Program-made: the position numbers and the translations under genes | Assembly: GCF_009870125.1 (NCBI RefSeq) | Contig: NC_046683.1 | Location: 48,313,869-48,377,868, forward strand | DNA: 64,000 bases | Direction of reading: 5' to 3' | DNA from: Drosophila pseudoobscura | Taxonomy: Eukaryota > Arthropoda > Insecta > Diptera > Drosophilidae | Notes under the pieces: model-generated | Databases searched by the model: none | The model's input: the letters and a program-made list of their open reading frames with translations, nothing else | What the model was told of the DNA's origin: nothing | Shown: positions 48,566-61,156 of the stretch, piece by piece | How the letters are laid out: each line of letters opens with the position of its first letter | Position numbering within the stretch: position 1 is the stretch's first letter

Positions 48566-48602
48566 CCGCCATCGCCATCGCCATCGCCACCGCCATCGCC
48601 AC
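48566..48602. repeat. CGCCAT hexanucleotide microsatellite
   Basis: About six CGCCAT/CGCCAC units in tandem. Confidence 0.85.
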
Positions 48603-50143
48603 CCACACACACGCGGGACACACGCTGCGGCAGCTTAGTGGGCAGAAAGTGTGGAAGTGTGGCAACAATCTGAATCATCCATTTAGCTATCCCTTTTCCC
48701 AACCCATTCACATCCCCGTTCACTCAAATCAGAGAGAAGTCCGGGTACATCCAGTCGGTGGCACAACATGTAACGTAAGCAGAGAAAAACCTCTTCGCTA
48801 TCGATCCAAACGAAGAAACACCTTAATGATGTTGGACAGCTGACGTCCTTTCTCCCCGAAAACATTTTATTCCCAATCCCTCAGTCAAATCGGGGGGTTC
48901 CAGGCGTCATAGGACGAGCCTATTAATCTTTTAATCGATTTTGTGTGTTCCCTTTCACCGCTATTTCTTCATCTTTCGTTCATTTTCACTTTTCAGACAA
49001 GAAGTATTGACAGACCTATTCAGCACATGTCTGGGGAGTACAGGGTACCTTTGACTTGGCAGGATACTCGTACTGTGGATGCAAGTGTAGCTGGGAGCAG
49101 GGCGACAGGCTGGCGTCGTGGCAATGTTAATAGTATCTGTAGCTGATGCCTTAAGAGGAAAATGCGATAATGTGCGCTTAACAATGAACAATGCAGAAAT
49201 GGCATAAAAATAGCCAGAAGTGGGACACGTATGGGAGTGGGCGGGCTGTGCGCCGCTGAATGACAGAAATTATAATGGAGAATGTGTTTCGCTTGGCGTC
49301 TGAGGATGATGGTATCCCTGCTGTTGGCACTTATGATGTGGATGATGTATGCACATACTATATAAGGATCCCCACAGCACGTAGGTGTGGCTTCTGACGT
49401 TGATGGGCACGGATCATAATCTAGATGTTGTAACTGACATTTACACGGCTAACATGGTAGAAGCTGAATGCTGGATGGTAGGAAAGCAGCTCAAGGAACT
49501 GCTGTTATTCCTAAATCATACTAAATGAATATAGTCCTGGCAATGCTAATTTTTTGTATAGTTTTCCTAAGAGGCTTTCCAGCTCATAATTGGGAAACAA
49601 TTTTCATTTTTATTTCCTTTTGAATGCGGAGGAGGGGGCGTGGAGTAGAGGAATCAAAAGTTTCATTTCGATTCGCTGGCCCAACAAACATCCAACCTGA
49701 CGGTGGTAAAAGTGTTTATGTAATTACAGGGGGCCCGTTTAGTGGACTCTGGGAGGCAGCGGGGGGCGGGACAGAGGAAGGTCAAGAGAGAGGGAGAGTA
49801 AATAGCAGAGAGCAGAGCAATTTATGTAAGTGCGAGATATTTATATGTCCCAACGAGCCATTAAGGACTGCATAATGCAATTTGTGCCCAACTCTTTGCA
49901 TATACATTTTCAGACAGGGGCAGCTAACGGAAATGCCAGTGCAATGGGCGGAGAGAGGGGGCTGGAAAGGGGTTACACAGAGGCGGCTTTGGTTTAGTGG
50001 ACGGTGACAAGGGGCAATGGGAGCACGAGAGAGCTATGATACAGTAACGGTAACGGAACGCAAACATCATCCTGCTGCTACTGCTGCTGAATTCTGCATC
50101 GCCGCTCTCCACTGCTTCGGCTCTCACTTCGTGCTGTGTTTTC

Positions 50144-50157
50144 GCTCTCGCGAGAGC
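50144..50157. promoter_or_regulatory. Palindrome GCTCTCGCGAGAGC
   Basis: A perfect 14-base palindrome centred on TCTCGCGAGA in a locally GC-rich island. That core is a known promoter motif in vertebrates; its role in flies is unknown to me. Confidence 0.35.
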
Positions 50158-52264
50158 CGCGCGCCCCCTGAGAGTGCTGTTGATTCTAGCGGTACATAAG
50201 ACTTTGCGAAGCATGCACTTTTATTTGTATGTATTTGAATGTGTTTGTGTGTGTGTGTGTGTTTGTGTGCTGCTTTTAGGGACTGATAAAGGCAAATTTA
50301 CATATGCCGCGGGCCCCACACCACTTCAATTTTGAAACCTCTGCAACTGAGAGTTCGGCCACGGCTTTCGGCTTCATACAAACATACGTGCACTGCCGTT
50401 TAAAATGTAGGTTACACACAGCAACGGCAGAATCGCGTAGAATCACACACACCCACGTGCATGCATATGTATGTGTGCAAAAAATACACACATGCATGCA
50501 CGCACACGTGCATACATCGAAATACGTTGCTTGTGTTTTCTCTTTTTTTGCGTGTGTGCACACACGGCTAATAAAACTTTTACATTTTCGGCTCTCCGAA
50601 GCAGAGCCTAACTAACACAAAATTGTGCTATCCCGGGGGCTTCAAAATGTTTGTCGGTAAATCTGAATTCCCATTGGATTTAAGTGAATAAATCTATTCC
50701 ATGGTAAATTGTAGTCCCAACCTCTATTCAAATATCACAGTAATTTTGTTTCGTTTTCATTCGCAATTTTATCTAAAAGCCATTCAAGGCTATGCGGCAT
50801 CTTGCTCCAGCACACACGCTCCTTGTTCATTTATATGTACATTTGTACATGAGTATGTACTATATATATGTATATGTTATAAATTGTTTTTGTTGACTTT
50901 TCCTGTGTGTGTACCAACAATTGTGAGGCGGGCAAGAAATGCTCCAGCATAGAGCTACATAATAGGTACATACATACATATGTATATATATGGATACATC
51001 CTTTTTACGTTGAATCTAAATAGCTAAAAAACAAAAACTACCGAAGGCTAATCAGGAAAAATAATAGTTTGATTTAATTTAAAGCATTTTTCGAATCAGG
51101 ACTCTTTACCTCGTTGTGTGCTCCTCTAGTACCTGTTCTGCTCGCTGCTCCAATTAACGGCACATTGTATTTGCCTATCTCGTCCGTTGATTCGCATTAA
51201 AACTTTCACATCATTTTCCAAAAAAAAACTTTCTGGGCCTCTAATCACTGAACTTTTCCCATTTAGCGCACACGATAAAATAAAATTTTAATGCAATTTT
51301 AATTGCGATATCTGCAACGCGCACTTCTATGGGTGCAGTAAGTACATTTAACTACCACGTTCACCACTTAAACATTTATAGAACACTATTTTGAACTAGT
51401 ACGTCTCTCGGAGTCCTTCAGTAATCTATGTGGACGACCTTGCGTGGGTGGGTGAACTAATTTAACCCACTTCGCCCCCTCTAGTTAAACAGGTGAACAA
51501 CTTCAGTTAAAACGCGGAATATTATATATTTTGTTAATTCTTTTTGTATTTCCATCATATCCTTCCTCTTTAGATGCAAAAAAAGCGCGGCATCTTTTAC
51601 TTGAACTGCGCTAAAATTCTTCATGCTTCAACATATCCGTGGATGATAATTAAACCACTGGCCAACAATGGGTTAATCGATCTCTGTCCATGAACGGAAA
51701 TCATATTCCAAGCTTTTAATATACGGTGTAATATTACTAGCTATCTAGGACCCTCAGCCCTGAACTCATAGTTTTATCCGATTGATAAATACATTTTCTA
51801 CAATACTGGCCTATTTGAAGGACTCCCTTTTATTATAAAATTAGGTTGAAACATAAAAGGTAAGCAAATGTGTACATTTATGTACTTGGTAACTACACAG
51901 TAACTACAAATGTGGATCCTGTTGTCGAGATGCGCGCCAAAGTATAATTGTTTGAAAGGGAATGAGTGGCATGAATATGAATGCAATCCAATAGAATATA
52001 TGAACCAAAAAAAGCTCGAGTTAATAGAGCGAAAATTCACAATTATTTAAAATTGACATTTCAAATTAAGTAATACTTTGTTTTGAGCTGTGTATTTGAG
52101 TTTTGCACCATTAAATGACAAAACGCGTTTCTCACGCTTTCGCTGTAAAAAGTTGTTGTTGGAGCAAAAGTTAATTTGAGCCGGCAGAAGAGCTTAAGCT
52201 TTTGAACTGAACAACAAATAACTTAATATTGAATTCCGATTTAATCAGTACAGATTTCCTGAGA

Positions 52265-54184
52265 ATGCAAGTGTTTTTAGTTTTAGCGCTGCTGGCGGGC
52301 CTGGCGCTCTCAGGTGAGTAAATAATAGATTGCGAAAAGTGTTTCGTCAAACAAAGAATAGATTTACATAGAAAATAATGTATGCACATACATATGTGTG
52401 TATGCGAAAAGTGGCGTGAGCCAAGACAGTGATGGCCGCTCTTTACCGTTTGCATTTGACAAACTCCCTCTCTTTCTCCCTTTCCCAACCACAAAAACAA
52501 CAACCGCTACTTCAGGAGAGGCCACTAACCCGCCGCGCTGGGATGCCAACTACATTGTGAAGGGCACGCTGTACATACCCTATGCCGAGATTGCCGAGCC
52601 GTTCTATGCTTGGTACGATAAGAACACCAAACGATCGCGCATCGACTACTATGGGGGCATGGTGAAGACGTACCAGCTGGCCGGGGAGGGGGATTACGGC
52701 ACAATGCTGAAGCTGGCGCCCATCACCACGCAGCAGGAGATGAACAAGCTGACCTGCCTGCAGGTCAACGGCACGTCCGAGCAAAAAGTGGAGACTCAGA
52801 GCATCCTGCCGGACGCCAAGCCATTCAAGCTAATCGGCACCGAGACCTTCCTGGGCTTCACCTGCGACAAGTTCCGCCTGGAGGAGACCATCGGCCAGAA
52901 GAAAAACGTATATACGCTGTGGGTGCGCTACAAGAAGTCGCCACACTATCCGGCCAGCCGTATGCCCATTCCAGTGCGCTACGAGATGCGTGGCTACAAC
53001 ACGCTCCTGGGCTCGCATTACGATCATTACTACCTTGACTACGACAGCTATGAGCACGTCGATATCCCCCACGAGGTGTTCGAGATCGACGAGAGCTTGA
53101 CGTGCGTGGGCTTCCCGGGGCCGGGCACTGGCCACTATGCCACCTTCAACCCGATGCAAGAGTTTATCTCGCACACTGACGAGCACGTGGATAGGGCCTT
53201 CCACCACTTTAAGCACAAGCACGGCATGGCCTACCGCAATGAGCAGGAGCACGAGCACAGGAAGAACATCTTCCGCCAGAACCTGCGCTACATTCACTCT
53301 AAGAACCGGGCTAAGCTGACCTACACGCTGGCCGTAAATCATTTGGCCGACAAGACCGAGGAGGAGCTGAAGGCCAGACGCGGCTACAAATCGTCAGGCG
53401 GTTACAACACAGGCAAGCCCTTCCCCTACGATGTGTCTAAGCACCAGGATGAGATTCCCGCCCAGTACGACTGGCGTCTTTTCGGTGCTGTTACCCCAGT
53501 CAAAGGTATTTCCCAAGGCGTGTCTCTGGCGTGTCTTCCTGCTTGAATTAAATGTATTTCATTTTCATGTCAGACCAATCGGTGTGCGGATCTTGCTGGT
53601 CCTTTGGTACCATTGGCCACCTGGAGGGCGCCTTCTTCCTCAAGAACGGCGGCGATTTGGTCCGTCTCTCCCAACAGGCATTGATTGATTGCTCCTGGCC
53701 GTTTGGCAACAACGGCTGCGATGGCGGCGAGGACTTCCGCGTCTATCAGTGGATGATGCAGGTGGGCGGCGTCCCCACCGAAGAGGAGTACGGACCGTAC
53801 CTTGGCCAGGACGGCTACTGCCGCATCAACAACGTCACCCTCGTGGCGCCCATCAAGGGCTTTGTAAATGTCACCTCCAACGATCCGAATGCGTTTAAGC
53901 TGGCCCTCCTCAAGCACGGACCCCTCTCGGTGGCCATTGATGCCTCACCAAAGACTTTCAGCTTCTATTCGCACGGCGTCTACTACGAGCCTGAGTGCAA
54001 GAACGATGTGGATGGCCTGGACCATGCCGTTCTGGCCGTGGGCTTTGGCACCATCAAGGGCGAGGACTACTGGCTGGTGAAGAACTCCTGGTCCACCTAT
54101 TGGGGCAACGATGGCTACATCCTGATGTCAGCCCGCAAGAACAACTGCGGCGTAATGACCATGCCAACCTATGTGGAAATGTAG
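52265..54184 (+). CDS. 26-29-p: 26/29 kDa proteinase (C1A cysteine peptidase)
   Basis: Three exons, 52265-52313, 52516-53505 and 53574-54184, with matching phases encode 549 residues, the length I recall for the melanogaster protein. Exon 1 encodes the signal peptide (MQVFLVLALLAGLALS). An N-terminal domain (YIVKGTLYIPYAEIAEPFYA ... CVGFPGPGTGHY) corresponds to the 26-kDa chain of the Sarcophaga haemocyte proteinase. An I29 inhibitor segment (HRKNIFRQNLRYIHSKNR) precedes a C1A domain from about residue 330, the 29-kDa chain. Catalytic residues are Cys in CGSCWSFGTIGHLEG, His in LDHAVLAVGFG and Asn in WLVKNSWSTYWG. The GCDGG disulfide segment is intact, unlike in the cathepsin-like neighbour at 44479. 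Sarcophaga 26/29-p is stored in haemocytes and acts in clearance of foreign protein; the same role here is inferred. Poly(A) signal at 54262-54267. Confidence 0.95.
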
Positions 54185-54261
54185 AGTGGTCGTAGGTCCA
54201 ATTATGTTTTTTATTTTTCTTTACACTTTTTATTTTCTCGCCCCGCGGGCTCTAAATATGC

Positions 54262-54267
54262 AATAAA
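54262..54267 (+). terminator. Poly(A) signal of 26-29-p
   Basis: AATAAA about 78 bases after the stop. Confidence 0.75.
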
Positions 54268-55158
54268 GTTTCTGAGCTGATACTATATGCTCTTTTGTAA
54301 TCCCAGTCCTTGACTTCTTATCGGACTTCTGGCGGGCTATCTGTGGATGGCTCCATAGTTCTATTGGCTAAGTTCTGCCGGAGCGATAAGCGGGAAAGAA
54401 CAATGACTTGTGCCCTGCTGAACTTTGCACGATTTCCAGCAGCACTTTCATTTTTTTTTTTAAGTCAAATTGTTCGCTGAGATCCCGCCAATAACTTGTA
54501 ATTGCAGCCCTGCAAATTCCACGCTTTAACAGCTGTATTTAGGCTGAACTAAATTTTCTACGAAGAGAGAGAGATAGCATGATAACAGCCGTTTCGAAAA
54601 CATTTCCCGACTATTCTCTGTTCTCTGCGGTCTCTGTTTTTGCAGCTATGTCAGCTAATGTCATATAGCTATAAGCCTAGTACTAGGATCAGCAAAGTTT
54701 TCCATCGATCGAATCAGGGAGTTCAGGGATCATTTTTCAGATTTTCATATAAAATCACATAAATTGGGGCTCCTATTTTCAGAATCCACAAGATTTCTTC
54801 GAAATGGTTGTTGGCTCTCTTCGAAATATGGTGCTGATTGGAACTGCTAAGTCGCTAAGAGTGAAAATGCATCGAGGAATATTAGCAAGATATCATGTCA
54901 TCATGCTATTCAGCAGGTACTGCCCTGTGGTCAGATTAACGGACCCAGGAGTATTAAAATTTAAAATTTATCTGATATACACAACATATAATATAGCCCA
55001 TTTCCACAGGTTCAAATATATCGTAAATTACGGAACGATTTTGTAGCTGAAAATTATTTGAGTCGGAAACGGCGATTTTTGTTTTAAACCAAGGACAATC
55101 GTCAAAAATATTAGTAAAATCAATATTATAGAATGGACGAAATGTTAGCAATCAAAAG

Positions 55159-56836
55159 CTCCAATGAATGAAAAAACTAGTCACTCTTTGTTTTGGAATT
55201 TTAGAAAAAATGCAATATAAGGGAGTACTTAAAACTAGCCAATCTTGTAGAAAATGTATTCGTCAACGGCTTAAAGTTATGTGGGCGGAACTAAGGGCTG
55301 TAGTTAGCCGACATTATTCAACGGAATATAAAGTTATAAAATTATGTGGGCATGGCTAAATGTTCTATCTAGCTTATAATATTTGAAGAAACATAAAAAT
55401 TAAGCAATATGGTTTCCAATCCTTGACGGAGAATGATTAACCTATTATAAGCCAAGGAGGTATTTCAATTTTCCACCGAAAATAATGAAAATTTACTAAT
55501 TTTAGCGCAGTTCAGAGGATAGATGGCATTGAGCTACAAGAAGAATTTAGAATCTTTAATATATCCCGCCATTAACCTCAAGAACTATTTAAATATAGGG
55601 GGCTTAATTGGGCTAAGTTCGGTTTGTCATCATACGAGACGCTCTATTGTTTTCGAGGAACAAAAATTGGGGCAAAAGCAATCAAAGTCAAGTATTTAAT
55701 AAGCCAGTCAAGTAGAAAATAGGTTAATTAATCGGATAAAATTATGTGGGCTTGGCAAAATGTTTTATCTAGCTGGTAATATTCCACGGAATATCAAAAT
55801 CCGGGAATATGTATAATAGAACTTGAATTCGTCAGTATATTTACGGTATATTTTGAAAATTAGGCGGTATATTTCGGTGCTGTTCTGAGGGTCATACTGT
55901 AGAAATACTGGTTTTCGCCGCGCTCCCATGTGGTGTTTTTTAGTGCTAAATGGTATTTTTGTCAATTATTAATTTCATTTTCAATGTTATATAGAAATCC
56001 AATAAATGCAAGTATTTCAAATAGACCAATCATGTATAGAATTGATTGGTCGTTTTTTTGAATCGAGTTTGAATTCGCCGCAGTTCGCCCCAGTTCGCTT
56101 TAGCAACAATGAATGTCCCATTCCATACACAATGTTGCGGCAACATTTACTTGAAAACCGTTTTTTGGTCAAAATAAAATAAAGGTAATTAAAAGAAGCA
56201 ATCTTATAGAAAATTTATTTATCTATGGGATAAAGCTAAGTGGGCAAATCTATATAGCTTGAAATATAGGCGATACCCGACTCGCCGCAGTTTCGCTTTT
56301 GCAACAATGAGTCTCATTCCATACACAAACATGTTGCTAATTCCATGCACACATACCCTGGGGGAAATGGATGCTATAGAGTTGTGAATACATTTGTCTT
56401 CCAAGGCTCAGTAGGTATCAGGATCGAGATAAATATATACAAGATACTAATAATACACATGAATAAGTCAAAAACATATCAATTTGATAAAAGGTCTTAA
56501 TAAATTGCGTTTGATCTACATATAAAATTAACAAAATAGGGTGCACAAAGGCCTATACACGCATCATGTCTTTAAATACCAGCAACATTGCAACTGATTT
56601 TTCGTTGAACTATTTTGTTTAAACGTTGTTTTAGTCAAAATACAATAAAAGCAAGGATTACAAACCATCCAATCTTGTAGAAAATTGATTCATTAATCGT
56701 ATAAAATTAAGTAGTCATGGCTAAATGCTTTATATAGCTAGTAATATTCGACGGAATATCAAAGACGAGGAATATGTATAATAGAACTTGAATTCGTCAG
56801 ACCGTATATTTTATCAGTGGGTCCGCGGTCACACTG
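55159..56836 (+). repeat. Cluster of diverged interspersed repeat units
   Basis: At least four related units recur within 1.7 kb. The shared order is CAATCTTGTAGAAAAT, then ATAAAATTATGTGGGCATGG, then CTAAATGTTTTATCTAGCT, then TAATATTCNACGGAATATC, then GGAATATGTATAATAGAACT and TTGAATTCGTCAG. They are best seen near 55230-55385, 55700-55840, 56195-56280 and 56670-56800. A second motif (GCCGCAGTTTCGCTTTTGCAACAATGA and a run to CCATACACA) is duplicated at 56077-56135 and 56283-56338. No protein is encoded. It is likely a decayed non-autonomous element (DINE/Helitron-like or similar); the class is not determined. Confidence 0.75.
56826..56836 (+). promoter_or_regulatory. Core promoter Motif 1 (M1BP site) of Cip4
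   Basis: CGGTCACACTG matches the Drosophila Motif 1 consensus (YGGTCACACTR) exactly in its core. It is the last clear element before the transcribed-looking, pyrimidine-rich leader that ends at the Cip4 ATG (57978). A near match, GGGTCATACTG at 55889-55899, lies inside a sister repeat unit. Transcription would start close downstream, giving a 5' UTR of about 1.1 kb unless it is spliced. Confidence 0.6.
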
Positions 56837-57376
56837 CCCACATTATCAAAATATTTTTTGAACCGGGCGGTTGCTGCGCGCGTCGTTGTCGAATAAGTAA
56901 ATACAGTAAATAGAAATAAATAAGTATATAGAGAGCCGTTTTTACCCTTTTTTTTTTGATCCGGCCGTTCGTTCGGGCGTTTATGGCCAAAGGTAAAAAC
57001 GCGATATAAAAAGAGAAACAAATTGATGCTATGTTCCGTGCTTGTGTGCGAGTGTGTGTGTTTGTTTGTTTGTGTGTTTGTTTGTGTGTGCAAATGTCGC
57101 CCGAATTATGACGCATTCTATTAAAAGTGCAAGCCGCATATTGAAGAAACATCTGAGAAATGAAATTGTGCAACGAATCGGGTGAAACGAGTTGCAAGGG
57201 AAAAACGCCTGCCTAAAGAGTGCGTGGGAGGAGAGACAGAAAGAGAGGGGGTACGAAGGTGTGCGTGCAAAATGTGTGCGAATTATGTAAAATACCAAAA
57301 CAATAGATAGAAAGAAAAACTAATTCAAAATTCCAATTGCACTCGCACTCTCTCTTGAACTGCAGCCCATGATGTC

Positions 57377-57378
57377 TT

Positions 57379-57401
<23 letters not shown>
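57377..57401. repeat. CT/GA dinucleotide run in the Cip4 leader
   Basis: About twelve TC units. GAGA-factor sites on the minus strand are possible. Confidence 0.8.
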
Positions 57402-57409
<8 letters not shown>

Positions 57410-57977
57410 ACTGCGCCGCTGCAGCGCAAATGCCAGTGCATTTCCCTTCGGTTTTGTTTCTTTTTTAATTATTTTCCTCTCGATTATTGGCGCTATCCAG
57501 AAAAACGGTCGCACATTCCTTTTGCTGCAGCTACCTGCCCTGCGCCGCTGTCCATCTGCCGGCTGCGCTGCATTGACACGTCGTCGGCTGCAACATTCTT
57601 GTTTTATTTTTTTTTCTGAGTGGTTCGTCTTACCTGTTTAACCACCGAATTCGTCGGCCGTGTCTCCACGTTTATCGAGGGGGAATTAGTGCTCTCAAAG
57701 AACGCGCAACGTTGAAACAAACCAAAAAAATTAATTAACCTTTGCGGGAAATACATACATACAAACAAACGCCAGCAACAGCAACATCTCTCATATTTTA
57801 CTCTTCTTCCTCTCCACTGTTTCGTTTCGTGCGCTTCTTTTGGATTACATTATCTTCGTTTTTGTTTTTTTTTTGTGGATTATTACTACTACAGTGGCAA
57901 GCAGTTCAAGCAGTAGACACAGCAGCAACAACAAACTGGCCGAATCGGAAAACGCAGCAGCGGAAAACTCCAACAAC

Positions 57978-58001
57978 ATGAGTTGGGGCACAGAGCTATG
58001 G
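57978..58001 (+). CDS. Cip4: Cip4/TOCA F-BAR protein, first coding exon (3' partial)
   Basis: ATG followed by seven codons encodes MSWGTELW and ends exactly at a strong donor (GTAAGT at 58002). MSWGTELW is the highly conserved start of CIP4/FBP17/TOCA-1 F-BAR proteins, in which the next residues are DQ(Y/F)DNL. These proteins bend membrane and recruit WASP and Cdc42 in endocytosis and actin assembly. The context is AACAACATGAG. Upstream is a long leader with CT-runs. No exon encoding the continuation is found before 64000, so the rest of the gene lies beyond the window after a first intron of more than 6 kb. The identification rests on eight residues plus the splice site, so it is good but not certain. 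Confidence 0.7.
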
Positions 58002-59629
58002 GTAAGTTTTTCTCTCTATTGTTGATTAGCTCTGTAGTGGGGGGTGGGGAGGGGAGTTCTACTATGGGGAACTGTCTGATTGGATTATGGAACTCTCAAG
58101 ATAAGCAGTAGTAAAATCCTTCCCGTTAAGCTTTTGTATGAGTGAGTGTTTTTTGTTGTTATTCTTCTATTGTGAGCGGAACTTTAGTTGAGAGGGAAGT
58201 TATTTCTGTGAGAACAAACAACTGTAGATTGGGATATAATTCTTATCAAGCTGAGCGGTTCTTCAAAGCAAAGGAGAAAAGTGGAGACACAACTGCAGAT
58301 AATCATTTCATTGAATTATTGGAACTCTTAAGGTAAACAGTTATTGAGTGAATAATTCTTATGCACTGTGTGGGAATTCTTTTATGGTAAAGAGAGAGAG
58401 GTGGTGCTTCTCCTGATAGGGAAATCTAATTAGATTATAGAACGATAAGCTTGGCAAAAGACACGAGAGGGAGAAATCGATTTTGCAGATGGGGATCGGG
58501 GGAATATGATTATCCCTTTTCTATTGGATTAATGGATCTTTCAAGCTCGGAGGCCTTCAAGAGTGACTTTTGCAGATTGGCAACTAAATGCCTCTCTCAT
58601 TGAATTAATGGAATTCCCGAACATAACTGTAAAGTCCTTCCACTTACCCATTCCACTTAGTTCCTTATCAGCTTTTACAAGCCAAGAAATCATCTCAAAG
58701 CAAAGCAAAGCTCAAGCCAAAGCTAAAGTGCAGGCAAATGTCTCAAGAACTTTACGTTCATAATGTTTCGCTCTTCTCTCTCTCTCTCTCTGTCTCTCGA
58801 CCGCTCTACCTCTCTCGCTCCGTCTCTGTCTGCGTTGGAACTTGAAACTTAATGAAGAAAAAAAAAAACTGGTTTTGCGGGTTTTATGTAAATTGCTGCC
58901 ATATGAGCGGCGGCGGTACCAAGCGTGCGCCGCCCCAGAGCGTTATTTCTCGGATATCGTTGTTGTTTTTTTGTCTTTTGCTTTTGCCTTTGCCTTTGCC
59001 TTTGCAGTGTAGAGTTCTATGGAGGAGGCCCAAAAACACCATTCCACCACTTCTTCGATTCCAAGTACACCGGCTCCACATTATTTTTATTATATTTAAT
59101 AGTTTTTTTCTTCTTCTTCTGCCTTTTGCTCTCCGACCGAATCTATGTACATATCTCTCTCTCTGTCTATCTGCCTCTCTTTCTTGGGTTAGACATTCGC
59201 TTAAACAGCTGTTTTTAATCGTTTTCTGGTTTCGTTTAGGGCGTTGACACGCCCATTCTAAAAGCTTACCTTTTAAACATTTAAACTTAACTTTTTTTTT
59301 TGTTTTTTTGCAATGCTCAGCTGCTTTTTCCTTCCTCTCTACCCCGCTCCCTCTCTTCCTCTCTCACCCTCTCGCCCTCTTCGTTGCTCGATTTAGTTTT
59401 TGCTGAAATTTCAATTCAATTCGAGAGATTCGGATATCGATGGATTTCGTTTTTTTTTTGTTTATTTCGGGGGTAGTTTTGTGTGCACTCCGCCCCTGGA
59501 CAGAGGACGAAGGACGGGCAGGCAGAGCAGAACCAGCAGCCGGCGCAGCACACCCTCGGAAGGTGTCTCTCTCTGTGTGTGTGTGTGTGTGTATTGGTGT
59601 TTGTGCAACTCTGGAAAATGTGCTGCCGC

Positions 59630-59651
59630 AGCAGCAGCAGCAGCAGCAGCA
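59630..59651. repeat. CAG trinucleotide microsatellite
   Basis: About seven perfect CAG units in the Cip4 intron. Confidence 0.85.
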
Positions 59652-61130
59652 AAAGCCGCTTCTGCCCAGAGGAGCCTCCATGTTGCCATGTTGCCAGGGC
59701 CCCGAAATTGCACGTCTAGACAGCATTTTGCAATCTATTTGTTAAGCAGTTTTCCTCTCTTTTTCCTGCTACGTGGTCTTTTTTTTTGGGCCTGGCTCTG
59801 GTGTCAACTCTACTCTGCCTGTCTGCTGCTAGTTTTCCGCTTAGAGCAGCTTACCCAAGTATTTGTCTGGCGGATTTGCATACGGATCTCAGGGCAGCGG
59901 CAGCGGCAGCGGCAGCAGAAGGGAGCCAATAAAAGCCGTAAAGGGCTACCAATTCCGTGGGCGGCGGGGGGTTATAGAAATAAAACTGGAATAAAGTGCA
60001 AGAAACACAAACAAAATTCTTTCAAAATTTATTGGAACTGTATTGGATGAATATCTCGAGAATTCGATAAATTTCTGTTAATATTCCACGAAAAAACATT
60101 TTAACTTTTGTCTGGGCATACAATTAATCTTGAAATTAAAGTTAATATTCATTAGAAATTATGCAGATTCCATTCTGGAATATATTTTGTTCCGCCTTGT
60201 TTTTTTGGTTAACCATTTCTTTAGGCTTTTCGTTTTGCTCAACGCTTTTTGTGATATGATTCATGATGTGGGTTATAGAAAACCAGTTTCTCCCTGCCCC
60301 AATGTACATACGAACCCCTCGTACCCCTCGTACCCCCCTCCTTGTGGCAAACATATATACATATGTATATCTCTTTCGTTCAGACTCAATCTCGAATCAT
60401 TGTTGAAAATCGGTAGCCAGGGGAGCGCGTAATATATGCCCATAACTGTTTTCCGACTCGCCGAAATTTGCATAAGTGATTTGCACACGAAATACTCGAT
60501 ATTCCACTTGGCCTCCCTCCCCCGCCCTCATTCGTGGCGCCCCCAAAATGAAAGTGTAACCAGAAAGATGGTTGGTATTTCTTTTTTTTTTCGGTTTAAT
60601 TGAATTTTTTTTTGTCTGTGGCTGGAAAGCGAAGCGCGGCCGCACTATAAAAAACCCATCATAATATTATAATATATATATTTATAATGCAAAAAAATCA
60701 TAGACATCCCCCCGGAAGGGGGGGGGGAGGGGGGGGGGTGGTGCGGCTAAGCGGGTCAAATGCGGGTCCGCCTGCAATCGCCACTCGAGCACAAAACTTT
60801 CTTTGGATTTTTCGCTGCTTTTCACTTTAATTAAATTTAAAGCATGCGCCGGCCATCGCGTCGCGTCGCCGTCTCTTAAATTCCATTAAGACCCGACCAT
60901 CGCTCCACCGCTCGACCGCTTTGCATATGCAAAAAAAAAAAAAAAAAAACTTAAAAACTTGAGGCACGGATAAATAAAAACTGTTGTTTTTTTCGCTTTT
61001 TTTAAGCATTTATTTCGACATTTGCTGAGTGGCGTGCGTTTTTGGGGGGAGGGAGGGAAATCTCTTTTTGGGGCAGCCAACCCACCCCAATGGGTCGTCT
61101 CTTGCGGTCCCTCCTACCTCGCTCTCCCGC

Positions 61131-61156
61131 TCTCTCTCTCTCTCTCTCTCTCTCTC
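61131..61156. repeat. TC dinucleotide microsatellite
   Basis: Thirteen TC units, potential GAGA-factor binding on the opposite strand. Confidence 0.85.

Larger units (their letters stand above)
47642..52264. other. Non-coding region upstream of 26-29-p
   Basis: No convincing exon is seen across 4.6 kb. It contains CGCCAT hexanucleotide repeats (48566-48602), several CA/TG runs (near 48250, 50240-50260 and 50450-50520), TACATA runs and AT-rich blocks after 51000. The 52150-52264 segment before the 26-29-p ATG is probably its promoter and 5' UTR, but no clear TATA box is evident. Confidence 0.55.

Noticed and set aside
52512-53342. Long minus-strand frames opposite 26-29-p
   Set aside because: Antisense shadows of a GC-rich coding exon, composed of low-information Val/Leu/His runs.
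54804-55046. 80-codon frame between 26-29-p and the repeat cluster
   Set aside because: Short, AT-rich end, no signal or domain and no promoter. The reading could be chance.
59400-60050. 216-codon frame with a poly-alanine run in the Cip4 intron
   Set aside because: Driven by CAG and TGTG microsatellites and starts at a non-ATG codon. No protein character.
60719-60739. Poly-G tract as a regulatory quadruplex
   Set aside because: Homopolymer runs like this are common in this genome and length is error-prone. No functional context.
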